Under the pieces are notes generated by a model. The model was not told where the DNA came from. It saw nothing but the letters and a program-made list of their open reading frames with translations, and did not search any database. From positions 10,590,001 to 10,654,000 of the forward strand of contig NC_089739.1 of NCBI RefSeq assembly GCF_035083965.1: DNA of 64,000 nt, written 5' to 3'. A program made the translations under genes and the position numbers. The DNA is from Branchiostoma lanceolatum (Eukaryota > Chordata > Leptocardii > Amphioxiformes > Branchiostomatidae). Shown here piece by piece: positions 11,751 to 35,800 of the stretch. Within the stretch, counting starts at the first letter, position 1, and every line of letters starts with the position of its first letter.

Positions 11751-14700
11751 CTGTACAGTACGGGAAGGAAGAGGCACAAAAATATAAGTTATAGCTAAAT
11801 ATCTAGAATGAGATCACTCGAAGGTATATTGAAGTAGCGCGACCTTTGGAAGGATATGATCATGAAGAAAAGAGAACAAAATGAGAGAAACATGTCAAAA
11901 ATGTTCAAATTTATGTTTGTCTTATACAATGAATTGTTGCTTCTTGTTCTCTGTTTTATTCCATAGTTTAACAACATACAATGTACCTTTTGTCCACTTA
12001 GACTGAGAGCTTTCACGTTCAATTTGTGCCTGTCGCGATAGAAAGGCTCTGGTATCGTCCTCATGATGTCTTCTGTAATTGTCCGTGTGCTTTGTACGAA
12101 TCCAGCCCTTGTTACCTCTTCATAACCACTCGGTGATTGCCTTTCACAAGAACTCTCGCTTATCATATCACCAAGAGACTGGAAGTCTCTGGAACGTAGT
12201 GAATTCGAACGAAGCGAGCAAGGCTTTGAAAAACTGAAGTCATCCGACCTATCTGATTGTTCCGTCTCATCTTCCTGTCTGGAGATTGCTTTCGGATGGG
12301 TGTAGATGGACATTAAGCTAAATTCTGGTTTAGGTTGGCTTTGGTTTTCTGTACTTGGCGTGGATCTGGCTTTGACTTTGATTGCCCCGTTACGAGGAAG
12401 CATAATTATGTTCCTGTTGCTTGTGCCCGTGGTTTCTAGTGGGGTTGGAATTCTTTCTCGAGCTCCAGGCAACACGTTCTCATGATCACTGATTTGATCA
12501 GTCATTGTTGAGGTGAAGTCATTCTGTTCGTCCTCGCATGAGCTTAGAAAGGAGACGTGAATTGAATGGCCAACAGCTGATGGTGGGGAGTGGACATGTC
12601 TTTCTGTTGGTAGATGATAATTAGTTAACACATCAACATTGGACATGCGAAGTCCCATTCCAAAATGTCCTCTACCCCTTATTAACTACTCAAATCGGGA
12701 ACATGTTTAGCAGTTTAAGACATATTTTAAACACCAGCCAGGTATAACTCTGTTGGGTTAAGGCAGCCCAGGCTCTAAAATTCGTGTTCGAGTTCGGCCG
12801 CGTGCCTGGCCAGCGGCTCGGCCGAACTCGAACACGGTTCGAAATGTTCCACTACAGAGCAATTCGGGGGGCGCAAGGTCTATTCCACTGCCCAATCATA
12901 TATATCTCAGGTGTACGTAACGTTATATGTACAAAATTGTTTTATAGGCCATGATTTGGATTGTATTACATTCTAAATGTTTCAATCAAATGGTTTGGAA
13001 GGTCTCCTCCACGAACATGTGCCGCGCCGAGTCCTACTAGCGCTGTTTTGACGGAGGTGTTCCAAATAGAACAGGGGGTTCTATATGTTCGATATGGTGT
13101 TCGAAGGGAACGGTCGTTACGTCACAGGTGTTGGATTTCGCAGGAGACAGCGAGCTGCGTGTGTGAGATCGGGTTATGAGTTTTACGGCATTACGCGCGG
13201 CTCAAAACAACAGACTTGATCTTTGGAGTAATCAAATATTCTTCATTATAGCTTTCTTATCAAAATTGTCCGGGGCTATTTTGCATAGATTTTGATTTTT
13301 TTTAAACTGGGGCGAATTTTTAACAAAATATGACCCAAAAATAGTGGTTTCTGATGTTTTTGACCCAAAAAAATAATTCAATCGTCATTTTAAACAAAAT
13401 AGCCTCGGACAAAATTGATTTGTATGAGGTTAGCTCTCTTCTTGTAAAATATCATAATGAAAGTTGGTGTTACCGCCTGCGCGCGTAAACCCATGAAATA
13501 CACAGCTATTTTTAACCAAAATGTGTATTTCTAACCCAAAATCTGGCTGTAGAAAAACTAAAGTATAATTTATTCAATGCGTTTTAAGTAGTTCTAAAAC
13601 TGTGTGAAGTTTCATCGTGGTGCGACAAGGCTATCGAAAGTTACAGGATATGTATTGATATGTATGGAATAATACTTCCTGGGCCGCCTTAACCCAACTG
13701 AGTAAAGTGCTGTGCATGTGAAGAGTGACAACACAGTAATATATGTATGCTATATTGGCTTAAAGAACAGGCTTCGGTAGCTAGTTGACTTATTGCTACA
13801 CATACCTGCTCCGGTAGTTTGCTCGTTGCGTCCAGGCAACGGAATTGGAATCTATTGAAAGAAGTTTTGCCGTTAACGATATAATTGTGTTTTCTAACAT
13901 CTCATTCCAATAAGAGTTAGCGCTTAGGGTACTGATGGTGATTTTGAAGTGTGCTTGAAACAGTACTAGTAAATGGTCTAGAATCCACCATCAAGAGTAC
14001 AGCAGAAAAGCCGTAACTTGTAGAAATATGATATATATGACACATGTAGCTATTATTTGACAGGATATATAAAAATTATCGCACTCTCTCCCACTCGCTT
14101 GCCCTCTATTTCTTTCAAACATAATGAAATGGGTTTCATGAAGGCAAAAGGAGAACAGAAATCATTTACACATAAAATCCACTCAAAGACACTTAGATGG
14201 TATATAGGATACAAGATTGAATTTGACAAATCAGCGTAACAATAATGTGTTACAGTACCTTATGATGTGAGCCAGCACGATTCCAACTGGCTTCGTTTGC
14301 TATAAATATGACACAAATAAACATTTTACTCTATATAAAAAAGTCACACATTCTATTCACAAGCTATTGGCGCATTGTGTTATTGTGAGAATGTTCTACG
14401 ATTGTCGGTACAAGAAAATATTTAGATCATTTCAATACATTGCATTGGGCCACAGCTACCATTACAAACCATTGTCTGAGCAATCCTACTAGATTTTACT
14501 AATATTGCTCCAATGAAGATAAGATTCTCATTAACCTAGACCCAGTTATCGTCGGAAGCTGAAATTTCACCTATACAGTATGATGATACATATCTTTATG
14601 GGCCAAGACTTAGCTTCTCACAGTTTCCTACAATAACTGACCGTGGGTCAGGGGAACATTTTATGAAACTGCCCTCATCATTTTATATACACTGTACCTT

Positions 14701-17690
14701 CCAACTCTGCTGCTTTTTTTCTCTTCCAAACACAAAACACAGTCACAATCACAGACACTAAAGTTGCCCCTCCAAATGCACAGCCGATTCCTACGGCTGT
14801 AGGAAACTCTTTAAGATCCATGTATGAGCTGTTCTGTTGGACCAAAGTTGGTACGGATGAGGCGACCTTCGTTGTCATCTTTAACGTGGAAGTTGTGGTA
14901 CCAGTGAAGGTTGGTGCTGTTGTCTTGGCCAAAGTTGAAGTGGGTGTTCTGTTGCTGGTGAGGGTTGTTGCTGTGTTTTTGGCCAAAGTAGAAGTGGGTG
15001 TCCTATGGCTACTGAAGACTGTGGTCTTAGCTACGTTGTCAAAACAATTTTCAGTCAACTATACATTCATGCATTCATGCATATTGGATGTAGTGTATCT
15101 ACTTATTATACTATGCGTGGCATTGATTGCATAGAACATATTCACACGCATTTTTTCTTACAGTTTTGACAAATTCTTTTCATCACCAGGTTTAATCTGG
15201 AATTGTTATATTCAGCTAAAGGAAATAAGTCTCATTTCATCTTGTAAATTGGTTTATTTTCTCTTCAGGGTTAGAAGGCTAGTTAAGAAAGTTATAGACT
15301 AATTACTTAAACAAATCGAATCATCTAGGCGATGGTTATCGTGTAATGCCAAATTACAACATTTCCTAATCATGTTCGACACCAATACGATAGGATTATT
15401 GAAGCAACATCAATGAACGCGTTTGCGGAAAGTATGCACTATTCTGTTGTTACGGAACATATTCTAGATATATAATGGAAATATGGCTGCCGATGACGTC
15501 ACAATTTATGTAGTGACCAATTCGGAACACAACACCGTCGATCAAGAAAAGGCATTATAATAAAAGTGAGGTTTAAGCTAATCGCGGTTACCGTAAATGC
15601 AGACATTTTCGCGGAGCTTTTATGTTCGCGGTTTTCGCGGCGACCGTTTCACCGCGAACATAAAACCACCGCGAACATTTTTGTCCTATACTGTAGCAGT
15701 ATGTGACTATAGCACATGCCGCGGTCTAAAAACCATCTTTCAATTAGCGCGAAATAAAAACCACGCGAACTTAAATGCATTTACAGTATTAGTTTCCAAA
15801 TTGATCACTGCTCTCATTGTGACGTCATATGCAGTTGAATATGGCATCTAAATATCTTCTATGTTGGTCATTTTTACCCCGTCAGAATATGAATGTCTTT
15901 TCTTACGTCTAACTTTTAGTATCCACTCTGTCCCCGCGGTGCTCTGACTACAGCGGTACGTCCCACGAACGTCAGGATCGGAAGAGTCCACAGAGTCATC
16001 GTCTCTATTGAGGTTGGAGATTCTCAGGTCGTTGCCATCGCGGAGGGACAGACGTCCAGCATATCTCGTTTCATGTACCTCCGGATCGCGTCCTGTATAT
16101 ACGATTGTAGAAAGCTGGACATGTATCAAATTGTCAAATTCTGAGCTTTACTGGTACCACCACTTCCGCGTTAAATATGACAATAAGCAATATTCATAAT
16201 ATAGCCAGGTGACGTTAATCAGTGAGAATACTCCATTTTGATATAACCGCCGATCATTAATCATTCATATACTGACAATTTTTTTTCTGGTGTTTATTTA
16301 GAAGAATGTCCGTATTTACAGAATTTACCTACATTCAACTTAAATTGATCTGACTGTACGGTTTTTACTTTCAGTTTTACTTTCTTGCATGTGTGTCTCT
16401 ATATCATATTGCACATAGCTATCGTCAACACGACGTGATATTGTTCCTCTTTTACAGGTACTAATAAGCAAGAATAAAATGTGATAATGAATACAGAGCT
16501 GTCATCCTAGCCCTGAAGAACGTGTTACTGTATTTTGTTAGTAAATTTCGTCTTATGTGAAGATGTTAACGATTAGTGGTGTGCCCTTTCATTTTGATTT
16601 TCTTGTTGTGATAAGCCTCCCTCCCAATGTCTGCTTTAGGGAAAAATCCCTCCCAATGTCTGCTTTAGGGATACATACACAGGAGAGGACAAACAAGCTG
16701 CTACATGCACATAAGCATCAACATACCAGGTTCTTTGACCAGGATAATGATGTTTCCTGTTGATCCTTGCACCACTTCCCAATACAGGATCTCGTGGTCA
16801 TCATACTCGGGGTCACACGGCAGGTTAACATATCCTCCCTCGTCACCAATCACTTCTGTTCCTATCAACAGTAATGATAAGAGGTAAACACAACATTTGC
16901 GCAGCTCAGTGTGTGAAAGTTGTCCCTAGTTATTATCTTAGAAAATCTATCTTTACTTGAACATTTTGAGGCAAACTGCATCATTAACAGAAACGCGCAG
17001 CTACATATATGTAAGGGTAGCCTGCTATGGTAGCCCTCCCGGCCTAGCCTAGCCAACCTTCTCCGGAAACCCTATGCCACTAGCCCCTACTTTGCTCTAC
17101 TTGTAAATGTCTACCGCCCACTAAGATTGACATTGGACCCGGAAGTGAGGTACTGTTGTAACTTAGCCTCCCTACCAGGCTTACGGAGTGGGCCTTTTTT
17201 TTTATTTTGTTGACTATTAGTCTGTTTTTTAAACCTATTTGACTATTATTTCTAAATGTAGCCGAATTCTGAAACCTGTAGTTGTGGCTACGATAAAGGT
17301 GTTAAATCACTAAATATTAAATCAAACATAAAGTGTTCTTTTAAGCAAAACACCTGTAGTAGATAAGAACACAAACAGATACCATATTTTTGTTTGTTGT
17401 ACTGTTAGTTGCTTCCGTTTTTTGCCAGCATACTTAGTCCCCATATTTGACACAGGTTAGGATTGAATTTCCTTTCACTTTCGTCTGCTATTTCTGCAAT
17501 TTAGTAGGCACATTCAAGAATTATCCCCAGTTAACATTAACTAGTTTTGAAAAAGGCACCCATTTCTTAGAAAATCAGGTCCTTTAGATATTGCGAAGTC
17601 ATGTAAAATTGAATTCTTACCGACTGTACCAGTCATTTGAATGAGCGAGCAGCCAACCAGTAGGGGGACGAGCAAACCGCATATTGACAT
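10998..17690 (-). CDS. Receptor B: V-type Ig, stalk, TM, linker and Death domain receptor (589 aa)
   Basis: Nine exons on the minus strand: 17621-17690, 16727-16861, 15907-16092, 14698-15030, 14259-14299, 13806-13851, 11987-12603, 11609-11750, 10998-11197. They total 1770 nt with consistent phases. The signal peptide is MSICGLLVPLLVGCSLIQMT. The Ig domain (about 24-130) has GGYVNLPCDPEYDD, LYWEVVQG and RGTYRCSQ. The Thr/Ser-rich stalk holds two copies of an 18-residue repeat with RTPTSTLAK. The TM is about 208-232, followed by VWKRKK. The linker (about 271-476) is polar and probably disordered. The Death domain is 477-589. It should bind an extracellular ligand and recruit Death-domain adaptors. 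No TIR, ITAM or ITIM was noticed. It is divergent from receptor C, with 2.1 kb between start codons. Structure is firm; function is inferred from the domains. Confidence 0.85.
11345..11410 (-). repeat. SINE tail fragment
   Basis: It contains AGCACACCGGGTCACCCCTA followed by CTCTTCTCGATAAG, the same body segment as at 2590 and, inverted, near 57150. It lies in the intron between the two Death-domain exons of B. Confidence 0.45.
12752..13697. mobile_element. Non-autonomous TIR element in receptor B intron
   Basis: The 20-bp terminal inverted repeats differ at one base: TTGGGTTAAGGCAGCCCAGG on the left, and its near complement CCTGGGCCGCCTTAACCCAA on the right. CTG lies next to both outer ends and may be a 3-bp target duplication. 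Inside the left end is a second inverted repeat, GTGTTCGAGTTCGGCCG against CGGCCGAACTCGAACAC (about 12784-12835). No transposase was seen. The element is about 946 bp. Confidence 0.7.
15593..15790. mobile_element. MITE with ACCGTAAATGC / GCATTTACAGT ends
   Basis: The left end is ACCGTAAATGCAGACATT and the right end is GAACTTAAATGCATTTACAG. Nested inverted words TATGTTCGCGG and CCGCGAACATA lie inside. The core matches the copies at 205, 1935 and 21066. It sits in the intron between the B Ig exon and the stalk/TM exon. Confidence 0.65.
17473..17482 (-). promoter_or_regulatory. ISRE/IRF-like site in receptor B intron 1
   Basis: TTTCACTTTC on the plus strand reads GAAAGTGAAA on the gene strand, a match to the GAAANNGAAA core bound by IRF family factors. 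It lies about 140 bp inside intron 1, next to the signal-peptide exon. One short motif can occur by chance; its weight comes from similar placement in the other receptor genes. Confidence 0.35.
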
Positions 17691-19758
17691 GGCGGCGGTT
17701 GTTCCCTGCTTTCGCAGGTGGAAGTAGCCCCAGCTTAAAAGTCGTCAGTGTAGTTGCCGCATTCCAAAATTTGCCCACAAAACTTCAGTTTTGACTTAAG
17801 TATGATTCACGAAGGCACGTCCACCGCTGCACCCAAAGGGGCAACAAGTGGGTACCGAACTTTGTTTGTCTCGTCCCGGTATTGAGACGCCAGGTACATT
17901 CAAAACAGTGATTGGAGTGAGACCGATGGGTCAAAATGACGTCGTGCGAAACTACTGAACTTGGTATCGGTACACCGGTGCGTTTACTTTTACTTTCAAA
18001 CGTGGCGTAGCTTCCACCTGCAGGTCTCACTTACTGTTTATTTGCCAGCCAGTTGCGAGGACCAACATATATTTTTTACCTAGGCCGAGAAGGTAAAAGT
18101 AAACGCACTCAGGAGTGCGTGTGTCTGTGTATTTGTGAAAAGCATTGCCCGAGAAGTACGGTTTGGATCATTAATAATTCTAATTTGGTTTGTTGGTAGC
18201 TATAGGTGTCCGCAAAACGGGTAGATAATGATCGAAATCTTGCGGATTTCTAAGATACTGCAGCAGAAATTCAGATGTCTCGTTTTTTGAAGATTCTATA
18301 GTCGTGGTTTTTCAATGGTACTCAGCTCTTAGGCTAATTATGGACTTTCAAAAATGTGATATACGTATCTGTATGTATCTATCTATAATTTGGATCGGCA
18401 AATTTTCAATTTTTATAACAACATTTTTTTTCAACATGCGGGGTCCTGCCCAGTATTGTGTAGATGTAGATGTAGTTGTAACACCACAGTACAACAAGAG
18501 TTCGGAGACCTTATATCTCCATGAAATATTATCATTATGCAAATTACTTCCACATTTGCATAACCCATGCTTGGTCATGCATTAAGTTAGTACACACAGG
18601 GCACAATGCAGGCTCCCCCGGATACCGCGCGGGAGTCCCGGTAACCTTGTACCCTCCCTTACAGTGCGAAGTTTCCCCTAGCAACCAACTGCCGTGCAAC
18701 CCCTTCTTGAGTCTGTCTGTCTCCAGAACTATATATCACGACCACAGCATGTCAAGACACGAGATATCAAAACGGAAATCCTGATACAGTACAAAAAAAG
18801 TCACTAGAGGCACCGTTATCGAACTTGACCCTTCGTTTTCCCTACCCCTAACCACTTTAATACCAAACATGATTTAGGATCCAACTACAGCCCCTAGAGT
18901 CATACTGTTCAAGTTGCCGAAGTTAATTAATGGCTTTTAAAACTTCCAGTCTTAGTGGACTTGTTCCTGAAGTTTCAGTTTTCCCTGAACGAAGTCTCAT
19001 TAGAGGTAATGCATACACCAGGCATGACATTGAGGCCCAGAATCGGTAGCCTGTCATAACTAGCCTGGCCTGGTAGACAGCACAGCGTTTTCCGTAAACC
19101 CAAAGTGTTAAGGTTTCATGGTCCACAATTGATTAATCTTGCATCAATGCCATAGAATGAGAACAAATGGTACTGGAAAAATGACCTTGGCGAATTCATG
19201 ATGAACTTGACAGGTATACATATGTATACACATGCGCAGGTACTTTTTCGCTGGCTGTGTTCCTTTGTCAAGTTCGCTGGTCGTAATTACTTCCGGGTTC
19301 GGAAAATAAGTCTGCGTAGCTGCCCTGTTTTTGTGCCGAATTGTATTGCCTCTTGTAGAAATTATTTGGTAGAGTTAGCACAAGTTCGGTGTAACTCTTT
19401 TTGTGTAGAAGAGGTAGGAAAAGTGTTTGTGGGGTTAACGCTTAGTCGTGACGTAGTTTCCTATGACGTCAACCGTGACCCCACGCGTAGCTCAGTTTCA
19501 CTACCTTAGCCGAGAACAAAGTTCAAAACAAAAGCCGCGTAAACAACACGTAATGGTCCCTAACGGTTTGGTCAATGCTGTACATAACCAGGGAATTTCC
19601 GTTAAGTTCGCTTAGATCTTGCTGAAAATTCGGGTTGTGACCGTCGCCAAGGACTTAGAGGGATACGTCGGCTTACCCGTGCGGGCAGACTTTGACGGGC
19701 AACGACTACCTTAAACAGCCAGACTGCAAAGAAAACATACGGGGACATTCTTCAAAAT
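17691..19758. other. Divergent intergenic region between receptors B and C
   Basis: B is transcribed leftward from 17690 and C rightward from 19759, so both promoters should lie here. The interval also contains a repeat at about 18070-18520 (GGTAAAAGTAAACGCACTC near 18091, with the inverted word TGCGTTTACTTTTACTTTC near 17979, and TATCTCCATGAAA near 18518) related to the repeat at 8215. Reading frames here are short and unlike any known domain. I see no TATA box that I would defend. Confidence 0.5.
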
Positions 19759-29685
<9,927 letters not shown>

Positions 29686-30051
29686 AGCAAGGTTATTGTC
29701 GAAGGACAAAAATATGTATTTGTTTTGTGCATGTTCTAAGGCAGCACACTTGTTTTTTTTTTCTTATTTTCTTGTGTTGAGAAAGATTTTCTTATACTGT
29801 ACAAAGAAAAACAAGGAAATTCAAGAAACCTTCTGCAAAATTCTTTGTATGTCAATTCTTCAAAAGAATTTTAGAAAGTTAAGAAGATATTTCTAGTATA
29901 TATATGATAAGAATGTTCTAGAAAAATAAGAAACTTTTTTTTCTCCATCTTACTAAATATTTGTTTTTTGTTTGGTCAAAATTTAATGTGGTGTTCTAAC
30001 AGATTCTTTATTTCCTTAAGATTTTTTTTCTTGAAAATTTGATTCTACTAG

Positions 30052-30057
30052 AATAAA
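30052..30057 (+). terminator. Candidate polyadenylation signal of receptor C
   Basis: AATAAA occurs 367 nt after the receptor C stop codon in T-rich sequence. It is the first canonical hexamer I noticed downstream on this strand. Confidence 0.4.
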
Positions 30058-31455
30058 TTTCTTGGTTTAAGAAAAATATCTTAGATGCACTTCTTGTTTG
30101 TGATCAAAACAGTGATTCTTGTTTGTACTTATGACACCTGGGATTCTTGTATACAGAACGATATTCTTGCTGACAGAAAAAAATCTTTGTGTACACATAT
30201 ATTTACATCCGATATCTAGCTTTGCAACATTGCTGTAATTCTTTAGTTGCTCACTCTTGGATCTTTAATTTTTACGAGCAAAGTTTGAAACAGGAAAAAC
30301 ATAACGTGTGTGAAAAATAATTCAAATGAAAAGCGAATTTACTTTTATTGAAATGGTAATTCAAATACCTTTTTTATAATTTCAGTTCTGATTAGGGAAA
30401 ATGACATTAAATCCTTGCGAGGAAGAACAAAAAAAGGGTTCTGATGCGTAATTAGATCGCACAACCTGTGACCAAAATCACGGCCCACAAAAAAGGCAAA
30501 ATTTCAATTTCTTTTTCTTCTGTAATCTTGAAAATCTTTCTGCAAATTGTAGTTGGTTATTTGGAACACTTTATAATATAACTTTGTGCACATTTCCTTT
30601 TGGTAAAAAAGACCATCAATGGGCATAGATTCTGTGAACTAGAACCATATTTCCATAATCAACAATGTTACTGAATGCTTCTTTGAATAAATGGTAATTA
30701 TATGTAACTGGCTCACTGAAATTATTACATGAAGGACAATGTCAGACTTGACAGTGCATAAACCAATTCTTCCGCAACAGGGGTCCATGAAAAAAAGTGA
30801 CAAAAGGGTTTTGAGGGCCAGGGTCGAAGTTTGAGTTCACATTTCTCAGAATCTGCTGTGAAATTGATGTGTTTTGGGTGAAGTTTAATTTTGGGCCTGA
30901 GCTTTACTTCCGGGTAATAATGGTGATCTGCCCTTTTGCCCCAGATTGACCTTTGTTGTATTCTGTTGGCGGTGTTGGCAATAAATTAAATCTCTGCGTT
31001 AGGATTTTCTCGTCATTTTTGTCTTGATCATACCTTAGAGTTAGAGTCTTTTCTTCCTGACAATAGTAATTTGGGGCACTAAACTATAGGTGATGGGTTT
31101 ATTTCCATGTGAAAATGCCCAATTTTGTGCATCATTTTTGGCGAGAAAGCACTTTTCCCCCTAAAATTTACTAAAATTGGAGAGGTTTAAGAAAGTTTTC
31201 TGAAACTCAGTTGTTCTTATAGCTAGAGGGATATCCCAAAAATATTTACTCTGAAGCAACTGGATACAATTTTTTTTTTTTAAACATTCAACTAATAGAG
31301 GGATATCCTTCATTCCTATACATGTAGTTTTGACTCAGAAGAATTTTCTATAAGAGACTTGAGGAAGTGCAACCTCGAATTGAGGCCCAAAATAAACTGG
31401 GGTGTTCTCCCTCAAGAGTGAAGTTTAAAAGCAAACTTCTCTTGAATTAGGTATA
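30058..31455. other. Intergenic between convergent genes C and D; no gene seen
   Basis: AT-rich sequence between the receptor C polyadenylation candidate and the foldback element at 31460. No reading frame of note on either strand. Confidence 0.45.
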
Positions 31456-31459
31456 TCCT

Positions 31460-32550
31460 AAATAATGGCTTAAGCAAGTCATGAACGAATTCTAAATCTG
31501 ATTTTTTGGACCAAATTTTATTGCCCTTGATATGATTTTATTGCCCTTTATATGATTTTTTTCAAAGCTAAAATACAGCACTTTGGTACATACATTTGTA
31601 ACACTGCAATGAAACTATGTTTTCCATGTGCATAATGATCAAAGCTACGATACAAACGTAAGGTTTGCACAAATTGATATATACTTATCATCTGTAGTTA
31701 TCAAAAATAATAGCTTTTTACCTAATTAAAAAAATTCTAATAACTATTGCCACTTCATAAATATCAGTGCTAACATATGTGTTATCTTAGATGGGATTAG
31801 GTGTCGACAAAACTTTGCTAAAGCCTAAACAGAATTACTGACAAAAGACATGACTGTGTACAAACTTTGCAACTCTCTATAACCCTGGCAAGGAAAGCAA
31901 GTTGTCACTAGGAGTGGGTTGTCACTAGGATCGGTAAAAGCGCTGCATTGTCAAGAGAAGTTCATGATTGTCCTTCCCACAAAAGTTAGTTTCTATTTCC
32001 CAAAAGACTTAAGGTTTCCTCCCTGGCTAAATTGTTTTTTTTGTATTTCCATTGTTTTCTCATTAATGAATTAAGAAAGAACTGTTGTAGTACTGAATAT
32101 TGACAGCTGGTCATGAAAGAATTCTAAATCTATGTTTTCAATGTGCATAATGATCAAAGCTACAAATGACGTTCGCCCAAATTGATATCTATGAAATGGC
32201 CATACATAGTTATTAGAAAATGATTTTTTTAACTAGGTAATAACACTTATTTTTTAATATCTACATATGATAAGTTGATATCAATTTGTGCGAACGTACG
32301 TTTGTAGCTTTGATCATTATGAACATGAAAAACATAGTTTCATGCAGTGTTATGTACCAATGTGCTGTGTTTTATCTTGGAAAAAAATCATATTAAGGGC
32401 AATACAATTTGATGACGTCATCCATATGGTCCAAAAAATCAGATTTAGAATTGCTTCTAGCTGTCAATACTCAGTACAGTTACAGTTCTTTCTTACTCTG
32501 TTAATGAGAAAACAATGAAAAGTCAAAAAGCCAATTTAGTCAGGGAGGAA
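31460..32550. mobile_element. Nested inverted-repeat (foldback) element
   Basis: The inner left arm (about 31480-31690, with TGATCAAAGCTACGATACAA and TTTTTTGGACCAAATTTTATT) is the inverse of about 32250-32460 (TTTGTAGCTTTGATCATTAT and TGGTCCAAAAAATCAGATTT). A second left arm at about 32010-32200 (TTTCCTCCCTGGCTAAATTG, CATTGTTTTCTCATTAATGA) is the inverse of 32455-32550. The structure suggests two nested or tandem copies of one foldback family. No transposase frame was found. Confidence 0.65.
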
Positions 32551-32559
32551 GTAGAAAGG

Positions 32560-32565
32560 TTTATT
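32560..32565 (-). terminator. Candidate polyadenylation signal of gene D
   Basis: TTTATT on the plus strand is AATAAA on the minus strand, about 325 nt past the gene D stop codon. It lies just beyond the foldback element that abuts the 3' end. Confidence 0.35.
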
Positions 32566-32888
32566 GCTAAAACAACATAGCAGTTAGCACATAGCAGCCA
32601 ACTGGCTGAATTGCGTACTTGCTGTACAGGTTGTATTCAAAAACTAACTATTTACCACTTAGATCTAATACTCTCCACTGGCAGAGACAGATACATTATG
32701 GTTCTAAATTGCGGTTAAAACAACTGGTCAGATCAGTAACGGTCTGCATTAATGTGTAAAGACAAGACTTCTTCGCAACAATGAACATATGTGTAAGCTT
32801 AGATGTCACTGTTCATTCAAAAGATGGGTCATATAACGAATTGGACTGAGGAAACCTTAAATAAAAGAGTCTGCTTTGTCAAACAATG

Positions 32889-35800
32889 TTAGACCAGCTC
32901 GGAAGGCACCTGCGTTTGGCTTGGGAGATGCAGACTTTCGTCTCTGAGTGTGGGCAGGTGGGTACAGACCAGCTGGCAACTTCCCTGTGACCTGTGTGAA
33001 GTTTCCTCTGGTTTACAAAATGTACATGGCACCACTTCAGGAATGGCATCGCCATTATGATATGTTGTATAGGAATCTGGCAACATAGTAGACACCGCTG
33101 ACTGGAACAGCATGTCTCTGGATCACAGCCCGGCCCTAGCAATAGTACGAGATACTGTTATCAACTTGAAGGTATGAATTCTTTTACGCAAGTAGACATT
33201 TACACATTTTACAAGTACTTGAAGTAGGGACAATTTACACAAGAATTTTGCAGAGGGAAAGGAGGATTTGGCAGTGTTTTTCATCCATCATTGAAACAAC
33301 TTTTCCGTAGGCAAGACAACAACAAAAAAGCCCACTGCAGTTCTAAAAAATCTGCTCTAGGGAGCCCAAACAGTGGCAAACCTACAACTTACTCCTTACC
33401 ACTCAAAAATCATGACCATGCCACTTACCTGCCTATGTGTTTCTTGTACCAGTGGTACATGTATATAATGCACCCAAACAACACGATGATCACAACCACC
33501 AAGAACACAATGGCAATCAAGAGTGGTGTCTGAGATGCACAGCCTGCTGGCTCTGGGACATCATAAACAATAAATATTAGTACTTGTAACTCTACTTTTT
33601 TTTGTTTCCTGTAAGTATTTATAACATACTGGTTGTACGATCAGAATTAGACTAGTTTAGGATGCTGGTTAATGTTAGGCACGATAAGTATCTAAAACGT
33701 ATTTAAAAAGATATACATTGTACAATTATACTGTGTAACTGAAATATTCATCAACTAACTCACCTGCTTGTGCTGTGTTTACTGTTACGTAGCACGAACA
33801 CTTCCACCGTGTTCCATTGACCTCTTGACTGATGTATTGGTATATTCCTGCACATTCGATGCTGATATTGTACATCAGTAGAGGAACACCTTTATTACAC
33901 TGGATGTTGCAGTCTTTGGGACATCCTAGAAAGGAATCTGAATCTAATGACTCCTTGTATCGCCAATGAATACTGCGAATGAGTGATACTGGCAGTGTTA
34001 ATGATGATGGACACTGACAAACGGCTGTATTTCCTTTGTCTGCTACTGCTGTGGTATTGTCTGCGATTATACTGGATGCGACGGAAGTTGGTAGGAGGGT
34101 AATAAGAAAAGCCAGGCCTAGGATCACTGTTGGGAGAAATTGCACCAGATTAAGATTTTTTTTCAAACCTTTCATTATTTACATGTATGCAACAACAACA
34201 GGGCAAATTACAATATGAAATGTGGACCACGTGCAGATACAATATAATGCATGTAGTACACCGATTATGATTTTCTCTGGCATCATAAATGACACAAATT
34301 TTCTCAAAATGAATTTTTAAAAATCCTTCATTTTTTCACTACATATCAATACGCCAGTCTTTCTATATCATTTTAGTCTCCTTCAATGAACTCTGACCTA
34401 GTCTTTAGCTACCACTTGATCATAGACAAGTATTACTGTAAGTAGTGTAACAATCTACCAATTTACATGTAGTTCCACAGAGAATTCCTAATGAATATGA
34501 CGAATGAATGAAAAAAAGCAAACTGACTGAAGATTGACAAATTGATGATTGGTAATTCAAACAATTAACTGAAATACAGGGATCAAAATACTTTTCTATT
34601 GGTTACTTGCAAAATTTCAAGTTGGCAAAAATTTTACTCTGAAAATTAACTTGCAATGTTATAGTCGGTATGCAACTGCTTTTGCTGTACATACATACTC
34701 AGCTTGACATAGCAACTTTTATGGCATTATTATATATTAGAAGATAAATCTAAATACAGATTTACTTACACTCATCTCCCAAATAAACATACACCCTGGA
34801 ATAATTTTTACTTGCATATCTTGAAAATTGCTTGCAAATTGCAAGTTGCTTAATTGTATTTCGAACCCTGCATCATCGCAGTGCATGTACCTGTTCTACC
34901 AATTCAATAATCACTAGAGTTCCATGAACACATTATCTTCGCCAAATAATCAAGGCCCAATTACGGCGTAAAGAACCTTCGAATTATGCATCACCCCGTT
35001 CTCTTAAACATATTAAGAAGGAAGCCATGGCATGAGCTCTACTGTTTTATTTTCGCTGCAGGTGGCCGAATTATTAGTTCTTTACCCCGTGTTTTAAGTC
35101 AATATACCAACCCGAAGTCGCAAAAATCTGGTAAACATAACGCAACATTCATAAAAAGGTCCCCAAACAGGCTTCACGTACGTAGCTGTCAAAGTCAGAT
35201 CGAATTTCATCCCGCTGCCGTGCAAAGAGGGATTTCTTAGCAACACGTTGCTAAGGACCGCGGAGCGATTCAAACTGCATAGAAAACCTGTTCGATTCGT
35301 GCTCTGTTAAGCACATGGCGTGCTGGCTGTCGTTTCCCAGATGTAGCGATCATTTCTGCCTTAAAAATACTTGATCCAACGTTTAATCTCCTTGATCCAA
35401 GTAATCTCCCTCCAAACACCTTTTTTTTTCGCAGTATGGAAGGAATCCGGAGCTACGCATAATTCTATAGAACATTTCTGCCCCGCTGGACGTGAACCGC
35501 TCGCGGCTGTTAGGTCGTGAGGCAGCACAGTGGAGTGGGTGTTGTTGACGTGCTGTGGGGTTCATTTTAGTGATATTAATTGTACATTCGGGCTTAGCAC
35601 AACATGTGCTAGCTTTATAGTACAGGCATTGAACCCTGCGGGGCCCAATGGGGTGTCCCGCGGGGCCCCGGTTTTTACAGAAACCCCACAAACATCATGA
35701 CCATTATTACACTTGCAGAAAATATGCTCCGCTGCAGTACCTTAGGCACCCACTAGAAGGCCCATTATCGAACTTGACCTTCCTTTCTATAAACCCTATC

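Noticed and set aside
14820..15134. 104-codon plus-strand frame rich in Val (VVLAKVEVGVLLL)
   Set aside because: It is the antisense shadow of the Thr/Ser-rich stalk exon of receptor B.
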